Assembly (NCBI GenBank): GCA_019162745.1
Contig: JAFLLC010000125.1
Span: 1 to 48,716, forward strand
Reading direction: 5' to 3'
DNA: 48,716 nt
From: Deltaproteobacteria bacterium
Lineage (GTDB): Bacteria > Desulfobacterota > Desulfuromonadia > Geobacterales > Pseudopelobacteraceae
Shown here: piece by piece, positions 1-8,915 of the stretch
How positions within the stretch are numbered: the stretch's first letter is position 1
Layout: each line of letters begins with the position of its first letter
Position numbers and translations under genes: made by a program
The notes under the pieces: model-generated
What the model was told of the DNA's origin: nothing
What the model saw: only the letters and a program-made list of their open reading frames with translations
The model's database searches: none

Positions 1-27
1 CAACTCTATAATCACCGGTTAGGTGTG

Positions 28-220
28 GTATCTAATATTATATACCTGTATCTAATATTGGATGCTTGCGTATAATATTAGATGCAAGCTCGGCATATAA
101 TACTAGATGCTTTTGCTCTTTTCGGTTGATCGGCTAGGTATCTAATATTATATGCTGGCATCTATTGTTAGATGCCTTTACTTCCTACTGTTTTTCATTC
201 CAGCATCCGATAGTATATGC
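28..220. repeat. Array of seven 18-bp palindromic repeats
   Basis: Seven degenerate copies of the palindrome GCATCTAATATTAGATGC start at 28, 48, 68, 93, 138, 158 and 203. Examples are GTATCTAATATTATATAC (28-45), GCGTATAATATTAGATGC (68-85), GTATCTAATATTATATGC (138-155) and GCATCTATTGTTAGATGC (158-175). The last copy, GCATCCGATAGTATATGC (203-220), lies inside the 3' end of the minus-strand gene. Start-to-start distances are 20, 20, 25, 45, 20 and 45 bp, roughly a 20/25-bp grid. All of this is read directly from the sequence. The array could be a multi-site operator, a partition or replication site, or a recombination substrate. It does not match integron attC architecture. The left end may continue outside the window. 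Confidence 0.85.
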
Positions 221-543
221 TGTTCCAACTCTGTGCCTTTGATCTTTTCGAACATAATGTACCACAGCTTAACGTCGGGATCCCACTCTCCTCCCGCTGC
301 TCGTGCCATCATTCCCAATTTGGTTGCGCCATAGGCAATTTGCACCGGCACGAGCGTCTCGTCCGTTATTTTCTTTGACGATGCCGGTAGTTGTTTCCTT
401 TCTACGATAAGTTCCACTGTTTTTATCCGGGCACGGCTTGTTTCGTCGTAGCGGTAGCGGACGCAGACAAGATCGTTTCCGTATTTTTCGACCAGTGCCT
501 TGGTCCCCTTCTGGCCCGGTTTTAATTTCAGTCGTGTAATCAC
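178..543 (-). CDS. Conserved-looking small protein of unknown function
   Basis: I do not recognise a family. It encodes 121 residues from a GTG start at 543-541, with GGAG about 7 nt upstream on the minus strand. The product is basic and soluble, with no signal peptide or membrane segment. The N-terminus (MITRLKLKPGQKG) leads into a beta-rich stretch (LVCVRYRYDE...TVELIVERK), and the C-terminal half has a GGEWDPDVKLWYI segment. The gene is divergent from the integron-type integrase, where a first integron cassette would sit. Its 3' end contains one copy of the palindromic repeat and the rest of the array follows directly. A function in mobility, or simply as cassette cargo, is inference. A 104-codon overlapping frame (269-583) looks like a shadow. 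Confidence 0.65.
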   Translation of the reverse strand: MITRLKLKPGQKGTKALVEKYGNDLVCVRYRYDETSRARIKTVELIVERKQLPASSKKITDETLVPVQIAYGATKLGMMARAAGGEWDPDVKLWYIMFEKIKGTELEQHILSDAGMKNSRK

Positions 544-581
544 TCATGACTCCGTAATGCAGGGTTTTTTCGCGTCGCGGC

Positions 582-611
582 ACTATATCATTTACTTTTT
601 GCAGTAAACAA
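582..611 (-). promoter_or_regulatory. Candidate promoter for the minus-strand small gene
   Basis: Read on the minus strand there is TTGTTT (611-606), an 18-bp spacer, and TATAGT (587-582), a good -10 match about 40 bp before the GTG start. Between the two boxes is an inverted repeat TTTACT/AGTAAA (591-596 and 603-608, loop TTTTGC) that could be an operator. If the neighbouring integrase belongs to a working integron, this is where a cassette promoter would be expected. The assignment rests on sequence match only. Confidence 0.45.
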
Positions 612-649
612 TTAAAATTATCGAATTACAAATTAATAGTCTGATTCAT

Positions 650-686
650 GCCGCCTCTTCGTCAGTAATTCCTGTAGTGAGGCGGC
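650..686. repeat. Inverted repeat upstream of the integrase
   Basis: Perfect 8-bp arms GCCGCCTC (650-657) and GAGGCGGC (679-686) flank a 21-nt loop, ending about 30 bp before the integrase ATG. There is no T-tract on either side, so a simple terminator is unlikely. It could be an operator, an mRNA leader hairpin, or part of an attI-like integrase binding region. Confidence 0.6.
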
Positions 687-716
687 AGGCAATTGACATC
701 ACTAAAGGCGGAAACG

Positions 717-2117
717 ATGATTCTCATTTCTAAAACCTTATATGCTCAATATATCAACTGCTTGAAGAAGAATAACGTCGCCGCTGATCAATGTCAGGTA
801 TATGTTAAATGGTTGCGCTATTTCCTCGATTTCTGCGACAAGCATGTGATTACGCCTGATAAATCGGAACGGATACGGTTTTTTACCGAAAAGCTTCGCG
901 AAAAAAGACAGAGTGACAACCAATGCCAGCAGGCAGCCCACGCTATTTCACTATACTTTGAGATGCAGGGTATGGAGAGGCCGCCGGAAAATTCTTTCGA
1001 TGAACCAAACAGAGAACCGCACCAAATAGCAGAGCGGGAAACAGTACCTCAGGTGTTTGACGAGAAATTTGCTCCATCTGCAGAGTTTACTTCCTTCAAA
1101 CCGAGACAATCACAATATCTCGTGGCCGGTTATCAGGAAAAATCGAGCTCACCGGAGTGGGATGAGCTCATCGATAAACTGGCTGATGAGATAAAAGTTC
1201 GCCATTATTCCCGCAAGACGTTGAAAACCTACGCTCACTGGTCGCGCCAGTTTCAACGTTTTCTGAAAAACAAGTCACCACAGGAGTTGTCGACTGCCGA
1301 CGTAAAGGAGTATCTGACCTATCTGGCAGTAAAGTGTAAGGTTGCGGCGTCTACCCAGAATCAAGCATTTAACTCGTTGCTGTTTTTGTTTCGCTATGCC
1401 TTGAAACGGGAATTCGGAATTCTCAAAGATGTACCACGGGCAAAGAAGTCGCTTTACATTCCGATGGTACTCTCCATGCCGGAGATTGAGGCTATTTTGA
1501 AACAGCTCTACTACCCGTACAACCTCTTTGTAAAAGTACTGTTTGGTTGCGGACTGCGGCTTTTTGAGGGTCTGCAAATCAGAGTGAGTGATTTCAACTT
1601 TGACGCAGGTAAATTGTTAGTGCATGGTAAGGGAAAAAAGGATCGTATGGTGCCTATTCCGGAGGCGATCACACAGGAATTGAAGGTTCAGATTGAAAAG
1701 GTGGCAAGACTGCATGAGCAGGATCTGGCGACTGGGTACGACGGGGTATTTCTGGATGACGAGATTGAAAAAAAATACCCCAAGGCGCCGAAAGAGTTTA
1801 TGTACCAGTGGGTATTTCCGCAGCAGTCGTTGACCGTAATGGAGGAAACGGGCAAAAGACGCCGTTATCATCTCCACGAATCCCAGCTTCAAGGCGCGCT
1901 CTATCATGCCGTCCGCAAGGCGAAAATACCCAAGAAGGTCACCGCCCACACTTTCCGCCACTCTTTTGCTACTCATCTTTTACAAGCCAATTATGATATA
2001 CGCACCATTCAGACACTGCTTGGTCACTCAAGCTTGAAAACGACGATGATTTATACGCACTGTGTTCCGGTGCGTACGGTAAAGGAAGCAAAAAGCCCGC
2101 TGGATTTTGATGCATGA
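717..2117 (+). CDS. Integron-type tyrosine recombinase with long N-terminal region
   Basis: Site-specific tyrosine recombinase, 466 aa from ATG 717, which has AAAGGCGG just upstream. A TTG at 693 is a weaker alternative start. Catalytic residues are visible: Arg281 (GCGLR), Lys in HGKGKKDR (303-310), His411/Arg414 (HTFRH), His437 (LLGHS) and nucleophile Tyr446 (IYTH). Between the Lys and HxxR motifs is a segment typical of integron integrases: KYPKAPKEFMYQWVFPQ, then RRRYHLHES and an ALYHAVRKAKI helix. The core-binding domain is around residues 150-250. About 140 residues precede it and look like a second SAM-like helical domain, so it is longer than the roughly 320-340 aa of IntI1-like proteins. 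The C-terminus (TVKEAKSPLDF) appears complete and no frameshift is visible. The gene is divergent from the 178-543 gene and followed by the Wadjet operon. Confidence 0.9.
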   Translation: MILISKTLYAQYINCLKKNNVAADQCQVYVKWLRYFLDFCDKHVITPDKSERIRFFTEKLREKRQSDNQCQQAAHAISLYFEMQGMERPPENSFDEPNREPHQIAERETVPQVFDEKFAPSAEFTSFKPRQSQYLVAGYQEKSSSPEWDELIDKLADEIKVRHYSRKTLKTYAHWSRQFQRFLKNKSPQELSTADVKEYLTYLAVKCKVAASTQNQAFNSLLFLFRYALKREFGILKDVPRAKKSLYIPMVLSMPEIEAILKQLYYPYNLFVKVLFGCGLRLFEGLQIRVSDFNFDAGKLLVHGKGKKDRMVPIPEAITQELKVQIEKVARLHEQDLATGYDGVFLDDEIEKKYPKAPKEFMYQWVFPQQSLTVMEETGKRRRYHLHESQLQGALYHAVRKAKIPKKVTAHTFRHSFATHLLQANYDIRTIQTLLGHSSLKTTMIYTHCVPVRTVKEAKSPLDFDA

Positions 2118-2187
2118 ATCTGCTGTCCGGTATCGGATTCGGCCATCGGAGTTTGAAGCCTGGCTGAAGGCGAGGAACTTGCCGTAG
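2110..2187 (+). pseudogene. Tail fragment resembling an excisionase-type HTH protein
   Basis: A 25-codon frame begins at an ATG overlapping the last codons of the integrase and reads MHESAVRYRIRPSEFEAWLK then ARNLP and stop. The RYRIRPSEFEAWLKAR segment resembles the C-terminal end of small MerR/excisionase-like helix-turn-helix domains (compare 'WRFRREDLEAWLE'). The helix-turn-helix core that should precede it is missing. It is best read as the 3' remnant of a truncated excisionase-like gene; chance resemblance is possible because it is so short. Confidence 0.4.
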
Positions 2188-2219
2188 TAATTAAAAACTC
2201 AAACAAGAGGAACGCGTAA

Positions 2220-3674
2220 TTGAGCCTCGATTACACAACTTTAGACATATTGCGGCAAAACCACCCCGCCTGGCGTCTCCTCCGTTCCGACCATGCGGCA
2301 CTGATAGCGAGTTTTCTGGAGCGCGTGTTTATTTTGCCGAATCTGCGCACCATAACACAGGCTGATTTGGCCGAAGCGCTGGAAGACGAGCTGTTTGCCC
2401 TGCGTGAGCGGCTTGGCCCGACGGTTTTTCCCAAAGCCGCCCTTGATTACCTGAACGACTGGGCGGCTCCCGAGCGTGGCTGGCTGCGCAAATTTTATCG
2501 TCACGATTCAGATGAACCCTGCTTTGATCTGACACCCTCTACAGAAAAGGCGATCGCCTGGCTTGGGACGCTGGTAAAGAGAAGCTTTGTTGGTACGGAG
2601 TCGCGACTTTTGACCCTGTTCGAGCTGCTTAAACAGATGAGCGAAGGGAGCGAAACCGATCCGCAGGCGCGCATTGCAGAGCTGCATAAGCGGCGTGACG
2701 ATATTGACGCCGAAATTACCCGCATTCTGGGCGGGGATGTACCATTGCTGGATGGCACGGCCCTGCGTGACCGTTTTCAGCAGTTTATGGCAATGGCGCA
2801 TGAATTGCTGAGTGATTTTCGCGAGGTGGAACATAATTTTCGCGGCTTGGATAGGCATGTGCGTGAGCGGATTGCTCTCTGGGAAGGAGCCAAAGGGGCG
2901 CTCCTGGAAGATATCATGGGTGAACGTGATGCCATTGCCGACTCGGACCAGGGGCGCAGCTTTCGCGCTTTCTGGTATTTTCTGATGTCAAGCAGCCGCC
3001 AGGAAGAGCTGACAACCATGCTGCAGCGTGTGTTGGCTCTGCCGCCAATAGTTGAACTCAAGCCCGACGTCCGTACCCGCCGCATCCATTATGACTGGTT
3101 GGAAGCCGGTGAGCATACGCAACGTACGGTGGCCCGGCTTTCGCAGCAGTTGCGGCGCTTTCTTGATGATCAGGCCTGGCTGGAAAACCGCCGCATCATG
3201 GATATTCTTCACAATATCGAGACCAAGGCGTTGGCACTGCGAAGCAGACCGCCGGAGGGCACCGTCATAACGATTGCAGACACCGCAGCAGCGATAGAAT
3301 TGCCAATGGAGCGACCGCTCTACACACCCTCAATCAAGCCGTTGATCGCTGATATGCAGCTTCAATCAGGTGACGATGATATGGATGCGACGGCACTCTA
3401 CTCGCAGATAGTGATAGATAATGCCCGGTTGACGCGGCACATTCGTCATGCTTTGCAGGATCGCAGCCAGATTACCCTGCGTGAACTCTGTGATCTGCAG
3501 CCGCTGCAGCATGGTCTGGCCGAATTGGTGGCATATCTGCAACTGGCCAGCGACACCTTCAAGAGCGTGGTGGATGAAGATACGACTGATGTCATTATCT
3601 GGCGGGGCAGCGGGATTGATGGGCAGGAACAGGATAAACAGGTGCATTTGCCGAGGGTGATTTTTGTGAGGTAG
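2220..3674 (+). CDS. jetA: Wadjet subunit JetA (DUF3375, MukF/kleisin-like)
   Basis: JetA is the kleisin-like (MukF-like) subunit that bridges JetC heads in the Wadjet SMC complex. This copy is 484 aa with a TTG start at 2220, preceded by AAGAGG (2205-2210) at 9-nt spacing. The N-terminus (LDILRQNHPAWRLLRSDHAALIASFLERVF) and the ETDPQARIAELHKRRDDIDAEI helix are typical of DUF3375 proteins. The middle is largely helical and coiled-coil. The gene starts 102 bp after the integrase and is followed after 2 bp by jetB. No terminator or clear promoter is visible before it, so transcription may come from the integrase side. Length and order match a type I system (also called EptABCD/MksBEFG). Confidence 0.9.
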   Translation: MSLDYTTLDILRQNHPAWRLLRSDHAALIASFLERVFILPNLRTITQADLAEALEDELFALRERLGPTVFPKAALDYLNDWAAPERGWLRKFYRHDSDEPCFDLTPSTEKAIAWLGTLVKRSFVGTESRLLTLFELLKQMSEGSETDPQARIAELHKRRDDIDAEITRILGGDVPLLDGTALRDRFQQFMAMAHELLSDFREVEHNFRGLDRHVRERIALWEGAKGALLEDIMGERDAIADSDQGRSFRAFWYFLMSSSRQEELTTMLQRVLALPPIVELKPDVRTRRIHYDWLEAGEHTQRTVARLSQQLRRFLDDQAWLENRRIMDILHNIETKALALRSRPPEGTVITIADTAAAIELPMERPLYTPSIKPLIADMQLQSGDDDMDATALYSQIVIDNARLTRHIRHALQDRSQITLRELCDLQPLQHGLAELVAYLQLASDTFKSVVDEDTTDVIIWRGSGIDGQEQDKQVHLPRVIFVR

Positions 3675-3676
3675 CC

Positions 3677-4324
3677 ATGCAGGAAGATGAAAATACAACC
3701 GTAGCACCGCAGTACGATCTTTCAGCCTTGGTGATTCCGCTGCTCAAAGGGGTGTTGTATCAGGAAAATGATGTTGTACTGTGGGGATGCCTTCTGAATT
3801 TGCAGGCCAGGGTGCGCGACTATGTCGGTGTGTTGGGGCTGGAGTTGGTGCTGGACGAAGCGGAGGGATATGCCTTCCTGCGCTCGAAAGTGGAAGAGGA
3901 AGATGAGGCGGCACCGAAACTGCCGCGCCTTGTTGCGAGGCGGCCACTTTCATTTCCGGTCAGTCTGCTGCTGGCGCTGCTGCGTAAGAAGCTAGCGGAG
4001 TTTGATGCCAGCGGCGGCGACACGCGCCTGATCCTCACCCGCGACGAGATTATTGATCTGGTGCGGGTGTTTCTGCCGGAGAGCAGCAATGAAGCCAGAT
4101 TGATTGACCAGACAGAAACCCATCTTAACAAGATAGTAGAGCTTGGCTTTTTGCGGCGCCTGAAGCCGCTGGCGGCAACGCAAAATCGACAGACGGCAGC
4201 GTTTGAAGTGCGCCGCATCCTCAAGGCTTTTGTTGATGCGCAATGGCTGGCGGATTTTGATGCCCGTCTGGCGGCCTATCAAGGGCCGGTTGGTATAGGT
4301 CCGGGAGATGCTGTCGATGAATGA
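3677..4324 (+). CDS. jetB: Wadjet subunit JetB (DUF4194, MukE-like)
   Basis: JetB is the MukE/KITE-like winged-helix subunit that binds the JetA kleisin. It has 215 aa starting at ATG 3677, two bases after the jetA stop. Recognisable stretches are [24 protein letters not shown] near the N-terminus and the [28 protein letters not shown] helix, consistent with DUF4194. The 3' end overlaps the start of jetC by 8 bp, which suggests translational coupling and fixed stoichiometry. The product is soluble and cytoplasmic. The family call depends partly on its position between jetA and jetC. Confidence 0.88.
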   Translation: MQEDENTTVAPQYDLSALVIPLLKGVLYQENDVVLWGCLLNLQARVRDYVGVLGLELVLDEAEGYAFLRSKVEEEDEAAPKLPRLVARRPLSFPVSLLLALLRKKLAEFDASGGDTRLILTRDEIIDLVRVFLPESSNEARLIDQTETHLNKIVELGFLRRLKPLAATQNRQTAAFEVRRILKAFVDAQWLADFDARLAAYQGPVGIGPGDAVDE

Positions 4325-7300
4325 TAACGATAGCTTGAGTCTTGATTTTGCCGCTGATGATACGCTTTCCGGTTTTCGCCTGCAGCGCCTGGAACTGCTC
4401 AACTGGGGTACTTTTGACAGCCGTGTCTGGACGCTGAATCTTGGTGGTAAAAACTCTCTTCTGACCGGAGACATCGGTTCAGGCAAGTCAACCCTGGTGG
4501 ATGCGGTGACGACATTGCTGGTTCCGGCGCAACGGGTCGCCTACAACAAGGCTGCCGGCGCCGACAGCAAAGAGCGAACGCTTCGCTCCTACGTGCTCGG
4601 GCATTACAAATCAGAGCGCAATGAAGCCAGCGGAAATGCCAAGCCGGTGGCGCTGCGCGACGGCAGCAGCTATTCAGTCATTCTCGGGGTTTTCCATAAT
4701 GCCGGCTACCTGCAGACCGTGACGCTGGCGCAGGTTTTCTGGATTAAAGATGCTGCCTCCCAACCGGCGCGCCTGTTTGTTGCTGCTGACCGTGACATGT
4801 CGATTATGGCTGATTTTTCCAATTTTGGTTCAGATATCGCGGGGCTGCGGAAAAGGTTGCGAGGTGCCGGAACGGAGATTTATGACACATTTCCCCCTTA
4901 CGGCGCCTGGTTCCGTCGCCGTTTCGGCATCGATAATGAGCAGGCACTGGAACTTTTCCATCAAACCGTATCGCTGAAATCGGTCGGTAATCTGACCGAT
5001 TTTGTGCGCAGCCATATGCTTGAGCCGTTTGATGTGGCGGCACGCATCACGGCCCTTATCAGCCATTTTGACGACCTGAACCGGGCACACGAGGCGGTGA
5101 TGAAGGCGAAACGCCAGGTGGGATTGCTGCTCCCTTTGGTTGATGATTGCGAACGGCACGCAATCCTTTTTGCACAGTCAGAGCAGCTTCGCGGCTGTCG
5201 TGAGGCACTCAAGCCGTACTTTGCAGTCTTGAAGACAGGCTTGCTGGACAAGCGCATTGCAGTCCTGATGGAGGATTCGGGACGGCACGAAACAGTTATC
5301 AAGCGGCTGGGAGAAACGCGTGACGGACAGCGTATTGAACAGGATGAACTGAAGCGCAGTATCGCTGAAAATGGCGGTGATCGCCTGGAGCGACTTGCTG
5401 TCCTGATCCGCACAAAAGAGCAGGAACGCCAGGCGCGTCTGCGCAAGGGCCAGCGCTATGCCGAACTGATAGCGGTTGCAGGTGAGGCCGCTGCTGAAGA
5501 GGAGACAGGTTTCATTGAGCAGCAGCAACGAGCAGTTGCTTTGACCGATTCGCTTCAGGCACGGGAAGTAGCGTTGCAGAACGAGCTCACTGAACAGGGT
5601 GTAAACCTGCGGCAGGGTAAACAGGAATATGATGAACTGAGCAGGGAAATCACCAGCCTGAAAGCCAGAAGAAGCAACATCCCCGCCGAACAGGTGACCA
5701 TGCGTGCCAGATTATGCAGCGCGCTCGGACTGTCTGAGGAGGCTATGCCTTTTGTTGGTGAATTGCTGCAGCTGCATGAAGACCAGCGCGACTGGCAAGG
5801 CGCAACGGAGAGGCTGCTGCGCAACTTCGGTCTGTCGCTGCTGGTTCCTGATGCCCATTACGCTGCGGTGGCTGAATGGGTTGACCGGACGCACCTCAAA
5901 GGGCGACTGGTCTATTTCCGGGTGCGCCGTGGTTCTCGCAGCGATCTGCCGGAACTGCAGCCCGATTCATTGGCGCGTAAAGTGGCAATCAAGCCTGATT
6001 CTCCCTTTTACGACTGGCTGGAACGTGAGCTGAACCACCGCTTCGATGTGGTCTGCTGCCGGACGCAGGAACAATTCCGCCGGGAAGCCCGTGCTGTGAC
6101 GGTTGCGGGGCAGATCAAAGGAGCGGGAGAACGTTACGAAAAAGATGACCGCCATCGTCTGGATGATCGTAGTCGTTATGTTTTGGGCTGGAGTAACGCA
6201 GAAAAAATTGCTGCGCTCGAAAGCGGGGCGCGCCTGCTGGAAACTCGTCTTGGTAGCCTGGACAGTCTGATCGGCAGGCTGCAGGCGGAGCAAAACAACA
6301 TCAGGGAAAAACTTTCGGCTCTGTCAAAACTTGGCGAGTATACGGATTTTTGCGAACTTGACTGGCGTGCGTCCGCTCTGGAAGTGGCGCGACTGGAAGA
6401 GGAAAAAAGGCTCCTGGAAGCGGCCTCCGATCTCCTGCAAAACCTGACAGCCCGACTTGCGGCCCTCCAACAGTATTTTAAAAAGACAGAAGCGACGCTT
6501 GAAGAAAAGAGCCGTGAACTGGGTGCGATTAACGCTAGGCGTGAGGCGGCTGAAAGTTTGCGCGAGCAGACGGCTGCTTTCCTTGCTTCGTCAGAAGAGG
6601 CAGGCTCTGCCGCCTGTCTTGATCTCAACGCGCGACTCGACCTCATGCGCAATGAGGCGCTTGGCATCCACCAGCTGACGGTTGAATCGTGCGACAACCG
6701 TGAACGCGATCTGCGTGAATGGCTTCAGGCTAAAATAGATAATGAAGCCAGAACGTTAAACAATCTGCGAGACAAGATCATTGATGCTATGCGTGCCTAC
6801 TGCACAGCTTTTCCACTCGACACACAGGAGGTGGATGTTGCCATTGGAGCTGTTGGGGAATACCGGGCGATGCTTGACAAGCTTAAAGCTGACGATCTGC
6901 CCCGTTTTGAATTACGCTTCAAGGAGCTTCTGAACGAAAATACCATCCGCGAGGTGGCCAATTTCCAGTCGCAGCTTAATCGTGAACGGGAAACGATCAA
7001 AGATCGGATAGCACGCATCAATGAGTCGCTGGTGCAGATTGACTACAACCCCGGACGCTATATTGCTTTGGAGGCACAACCAACTCCCGATGCCGATATC
7101 CGTGATTTCCAGAATGAGTTGCGCGCCTGTACGGAAGGAACGCTGACCGGTTCGGATGACCAGCAGTATTCAGAGGTGAAGTTTTTGCAGGTGAAGCATA
7201 TCATTGAACGCTTTCGCGGACGCGATGGCTTGTCCGAACTGGATCGACGCTGGACCTTCAAGGTTACCGATGTGCGCAGCTGGTTTGTTTTTGCGGCAAG

Positions 7301-7700
7301 CGAGCGGTGGCGCGAAGACGGCACGGAACATGAGCATTATTCCGACTCCGGCGGTAAATCCGGGGGGCAAAAGGAGAAACTGGCGTACACAATTCTGGCG
7401 GCAAGTCTGGCCTATCAGTTTGGGCTGGAATGGGGTGCGGTGCGTTCCCGTTCATTCCGCTTCGTGGTTATCGACGAAGCCTTTGGGCGCGGTTCTGATG
7501 AATCGGCGCAGTACGGTCTGCGCCTGTTTGCCCAACTCAACCTGCAGCTCCTGATTGTCACCCCTCTGCAGAAAATCCACATTATCGAACCGTTTGTTGC
7601 CAGCGTCGGTTTCGTCCATAATGAAGATGGGCGTGCCTCCAAGCTGCGCAATCTCTCAATCGAGGAGTACCACGCGGAGAAAGCGAGGGTTTCCGGATGA
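4317..7700 (+). CDS. jetC: Wadjet SMC-like ATPase JetC (MukB-like)
   Basis: JetC is the SMC-family ATPase motor of Wadjet, which by established work extrudes DNA loops until a small circle is recognised. I prefer ATG 4317 because GGGAG (4303-4307) lies 9 nt upstream; ATG 4308 is too close. This gives 1127 aa. Walker A is GDIGSGKST (GKS about 56-58). The ABC signature SGGQKEK is near residue 1015 and Walker B VVIDEAFG near 1050. Long Glu/Arg/Gln-rich coiled coils lie between, with a central hinge-like region around [21 protein letters not shown] (near residue 510). The final 4 bp overlap jetD. No inactivating change is visible. Confidence 0.93.
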   Translation: MNDNDSLSLDFAADDTLSGFRLQRLELLNWGTFDSRVWTLNLGGKNSLLTGDIGSGKSTLVDAVTTLLVPAQRVAYNKAAGADSKERTLRSYVLGHYKSERNEASGNAKPVALRDGSSYSVILGVFHNAGYLQTVTLAQVFWIKDAASQPARLFVAADRDMSIMADFSNFGSDIAGLRKRLRGAGTEIYDTFPPYGAWFRRRFGIDNEQALELFHQTVSLKSVGNLTDFVRSHMLEPFDVAARITALISHFDDLNRAHEAVMKAKRQVGLLLPLVDDCERHAILFAQSEQLRGCREALKPYFAVLKTGLLDKRIAVLMEDSGRHETVIKRLGETRDGQRIEQDELKRSIAENGGDRLERLAVLIRTKEQERQARLRKGQRYAELIAVAGEAAAEEETGFIEQQQRAVALTDSLQAREVALQNELTEQGVNLRQGKQEYDELSREITSLKARRSNIPAEQVTMRARLCSALGLSEEAMPFVGELLQLHEDQRDWQGATERLLRNFGLSLLVPDAHYAAVAEWVDRTHLKGRLVYFRVRRGSRSDLPELQPDSLARKVAIKPDSPFYDWLERELNHRFDVVCCRTQEQFRREARAVTVAGQIKGAGERYEKDDRHRLDDRSRYVLGWSNAEKIAALESGARLLETRLGSLDSLIGRLQAEQNNIREKLSALSKLGEYTDFCELDWRASALEVARLEEEKRLLEAASDLLQNLTARLAALQQYFKKTEATLEEKSRELGAINARREAAESLREQTAAFLASSEEAGSAACLDLNARLDLMRNEALGIHQLTVESCDNRERDLREWLQAKIDNEARTLNNLRDKIIDAMRAYCTAFPLDTQEVDVAIGAVGEYRAMLDKLKADDLPRFELRFKELLNENTIREVANFQSQLNRERETIKDRIARINESLVQIDYNPGRYIALEAQPTPDADIRDFQNELRACTEGTLTGSDDQQYSEVKFLQVKHIIERFRGRDGLSELDRRWTFKVTDVRSWFVFAASERWREDGTEHEHYSDSGGKSGGQKEKLAYTILAASLAYQFGLEWGAVRSRSFRFVVIDEAFGRGSDESAQYGLRLFAQLNLQLLIVTPLQKIHIIEPFVASVGFVHNEDGRASKLRNLSIEEYHAEKARVSG

Positions 7701-8893
7701 GCTGGACAACTGCTGCCAACCTGAAAGCACAGTTGCAAAAGTCCTGGGATCGGGGGGAAATCTTAAGCGGATTTGTCAGCGGCGCTGATACTTTTCCAAA
7801 ACGTCTGCTCTTCAAAGTGCCGACATCGGCGGAGATGAGCCTCCGTTTTGATGAAGTGCGTGTCTGGATCAACGAGATCAGGTCACTATCTCGATACCGA
7901 GTGCAGATGCGCGAGTTTAAGCATCGGCTGTTGGGCGTCAATGCAATACCGGGTGAGGTATGGATAGATACTGCCGATGATGCCGTGTCAATTATCGGCA
8001 GGCAGCGGGATACAGCTCGTTTTGTTGAACTGGCTGCGATCACCCGCAGCCGGCAGCCGCTGCTGCTGGAATGGCTGGCCAAACGTCCACTGCGGGCGTT
8101 GGAGCTGTATGGCGAATGGGATCGTCTGCTTGAAGTTGTATTCTGGATTGTGCAGCATCCGCGCCCTGGAGTCTACCTGCGCCAGGTTGACCTTCCGGGG
8201 GTACACAGCAAGTTTATTGAGGCTCATCGCGCGGTGCTGTTGGAATTGTTGGATATTGTACTGCCGCCAGACGCGATTGACGTATCGGTTTCTGGAATTA
8301 GTCGTTTCGCCGCTCGGTACGGGTTTCTCGACAAGCCTGTCCGCGTCCGCTTCCGCATGCTTGATCCAAGGCACGCCCTGCTTCCTTGCGGTTTCGCACA
8401 GGATATCACACTTGATGCCGGGAGTTTTGCCCGGCTAGCCCCGGGAGTCTCTCGAGTGTTCATTACCGAGAATGAGATTAACTTTTTGGCTTTTCCACAG
8501 GTAAATGACAGCATGGTCATTTTTGGTGCAGGATACGGTTTCGAAATGCTGGAGGCAGCAAAATGGCTCTTTCGCTGTAAAATTCACTATTGGGGAGATA
8601 TTGACACTCACGGCTTTGCTATCCTTGACCAGCTCCGCAACCGCTTCAGCCATGTAGAGTCATTCCTGATGGATCGCTCCACTTTGATTGCATTTGAATC
8701 CCAATGGGGTACGGAAGAGAAGCAGACAGTGAGTAACCTGTCTCGGCTTAACCGTGAGGAAAATCTGCTATACGATGATTTGCGGGATAATCGTATCCGA
8801 AAAAATCTGCGCCTTGAGCAGGAAATGATCGGTTTCAGCCGGGTGGAATCGGCGGTATCCTGTCTCACTGCTGTTACATGCCGTTTAGGTTGA
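7697..8893 (+). CDS. jetD: Wadjet nuclease subunit JetD (DUF3322/DUF2220, Toprim)
   Basis: JetD carries a topoisomerase VI-like Toprim fold and is the nuclease that cuts plasmid DNA captured by JetABC. It has 398 aa; ATG 7697 overlaps the jetC stop (ATGA). The N-terminal half ([18 protein letters not shown]..., [12 protein letters not shown]) matches DUF3322. The C-terminal half holds the acidic Toprim residues: Glu258/Glu260 in ITENEINFL and Asp301-x-Asp303 in WGDIDTHG. The usual length and intact motifs indicate an active enzyme. The stop is 22 bp before pfkA with no terminator between them. Confidence 0.92.
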   Translation: MSWTTAANLKAQLQKSWDRGEILSGFVSGADTFPKRLLFKVPTSAEMSLRFDEVRVWINEIRSLSRYRVQMREFKHRLLGVNAIPGEVWIDTADDAVSIIGRQRDTARFVELAAITRSRQPLLLEWLAKRPLRALELYGEWDRLLEVVFWIVQHPRPGVYLRQVDLPGVHSKFIEAHRAVLLELLDIVLPPDAIDVSVSGISRFAARYGFLDKPVRVRFRMLDPRHALLPCGFAQDITLDAGSFARLAPGVSRVFITENEINFLAFPQVNDSMVIFGAGYGFEMLEAAKWLFRCKIHYWGDIDTHGFAILDQLRNRFSHVESFLMDRSTLIAFESQWGTEEKQTVSNLSRLNREENLLYDDLRDNRIRKNLRLEQEMIGFSRVESAVSCLTAVTCRLG

Positions 8894-8915
8894 AGGTACT
8901 TCACGGGAGGATCTT

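Noticed and set aside
1-180. Possible integron attC site (GTTAGGT at 18-24, GTTAGAT at 167-173)
   Set aside because: No matching RYYYAAC partner at a proper distance and no L'/L'' boxes; the region is better explained as the palindrome array.
269-583. 104-codon minus-strand ORF
   Set aside because: It overlaps the 121-aa gene in another frame, and its composition is Arg-rich as expected of a shadow frame.
693-716. TTG start or TTGACA -35 box before the integrase
   Set aside because: ATG 717 has a better ribosome site, and no -10 lies at the right distance from TTGACA.
2220-7700. Chromosomal MukBEF/MksBEF condensin
   Set aside because: A JetD Toprim gene follows with a 4-bp overlap and the families are DUF3375/DUF4194, which fits Wadjet (MksBEFG/EptABCD) rather than a housekeeping condensin.
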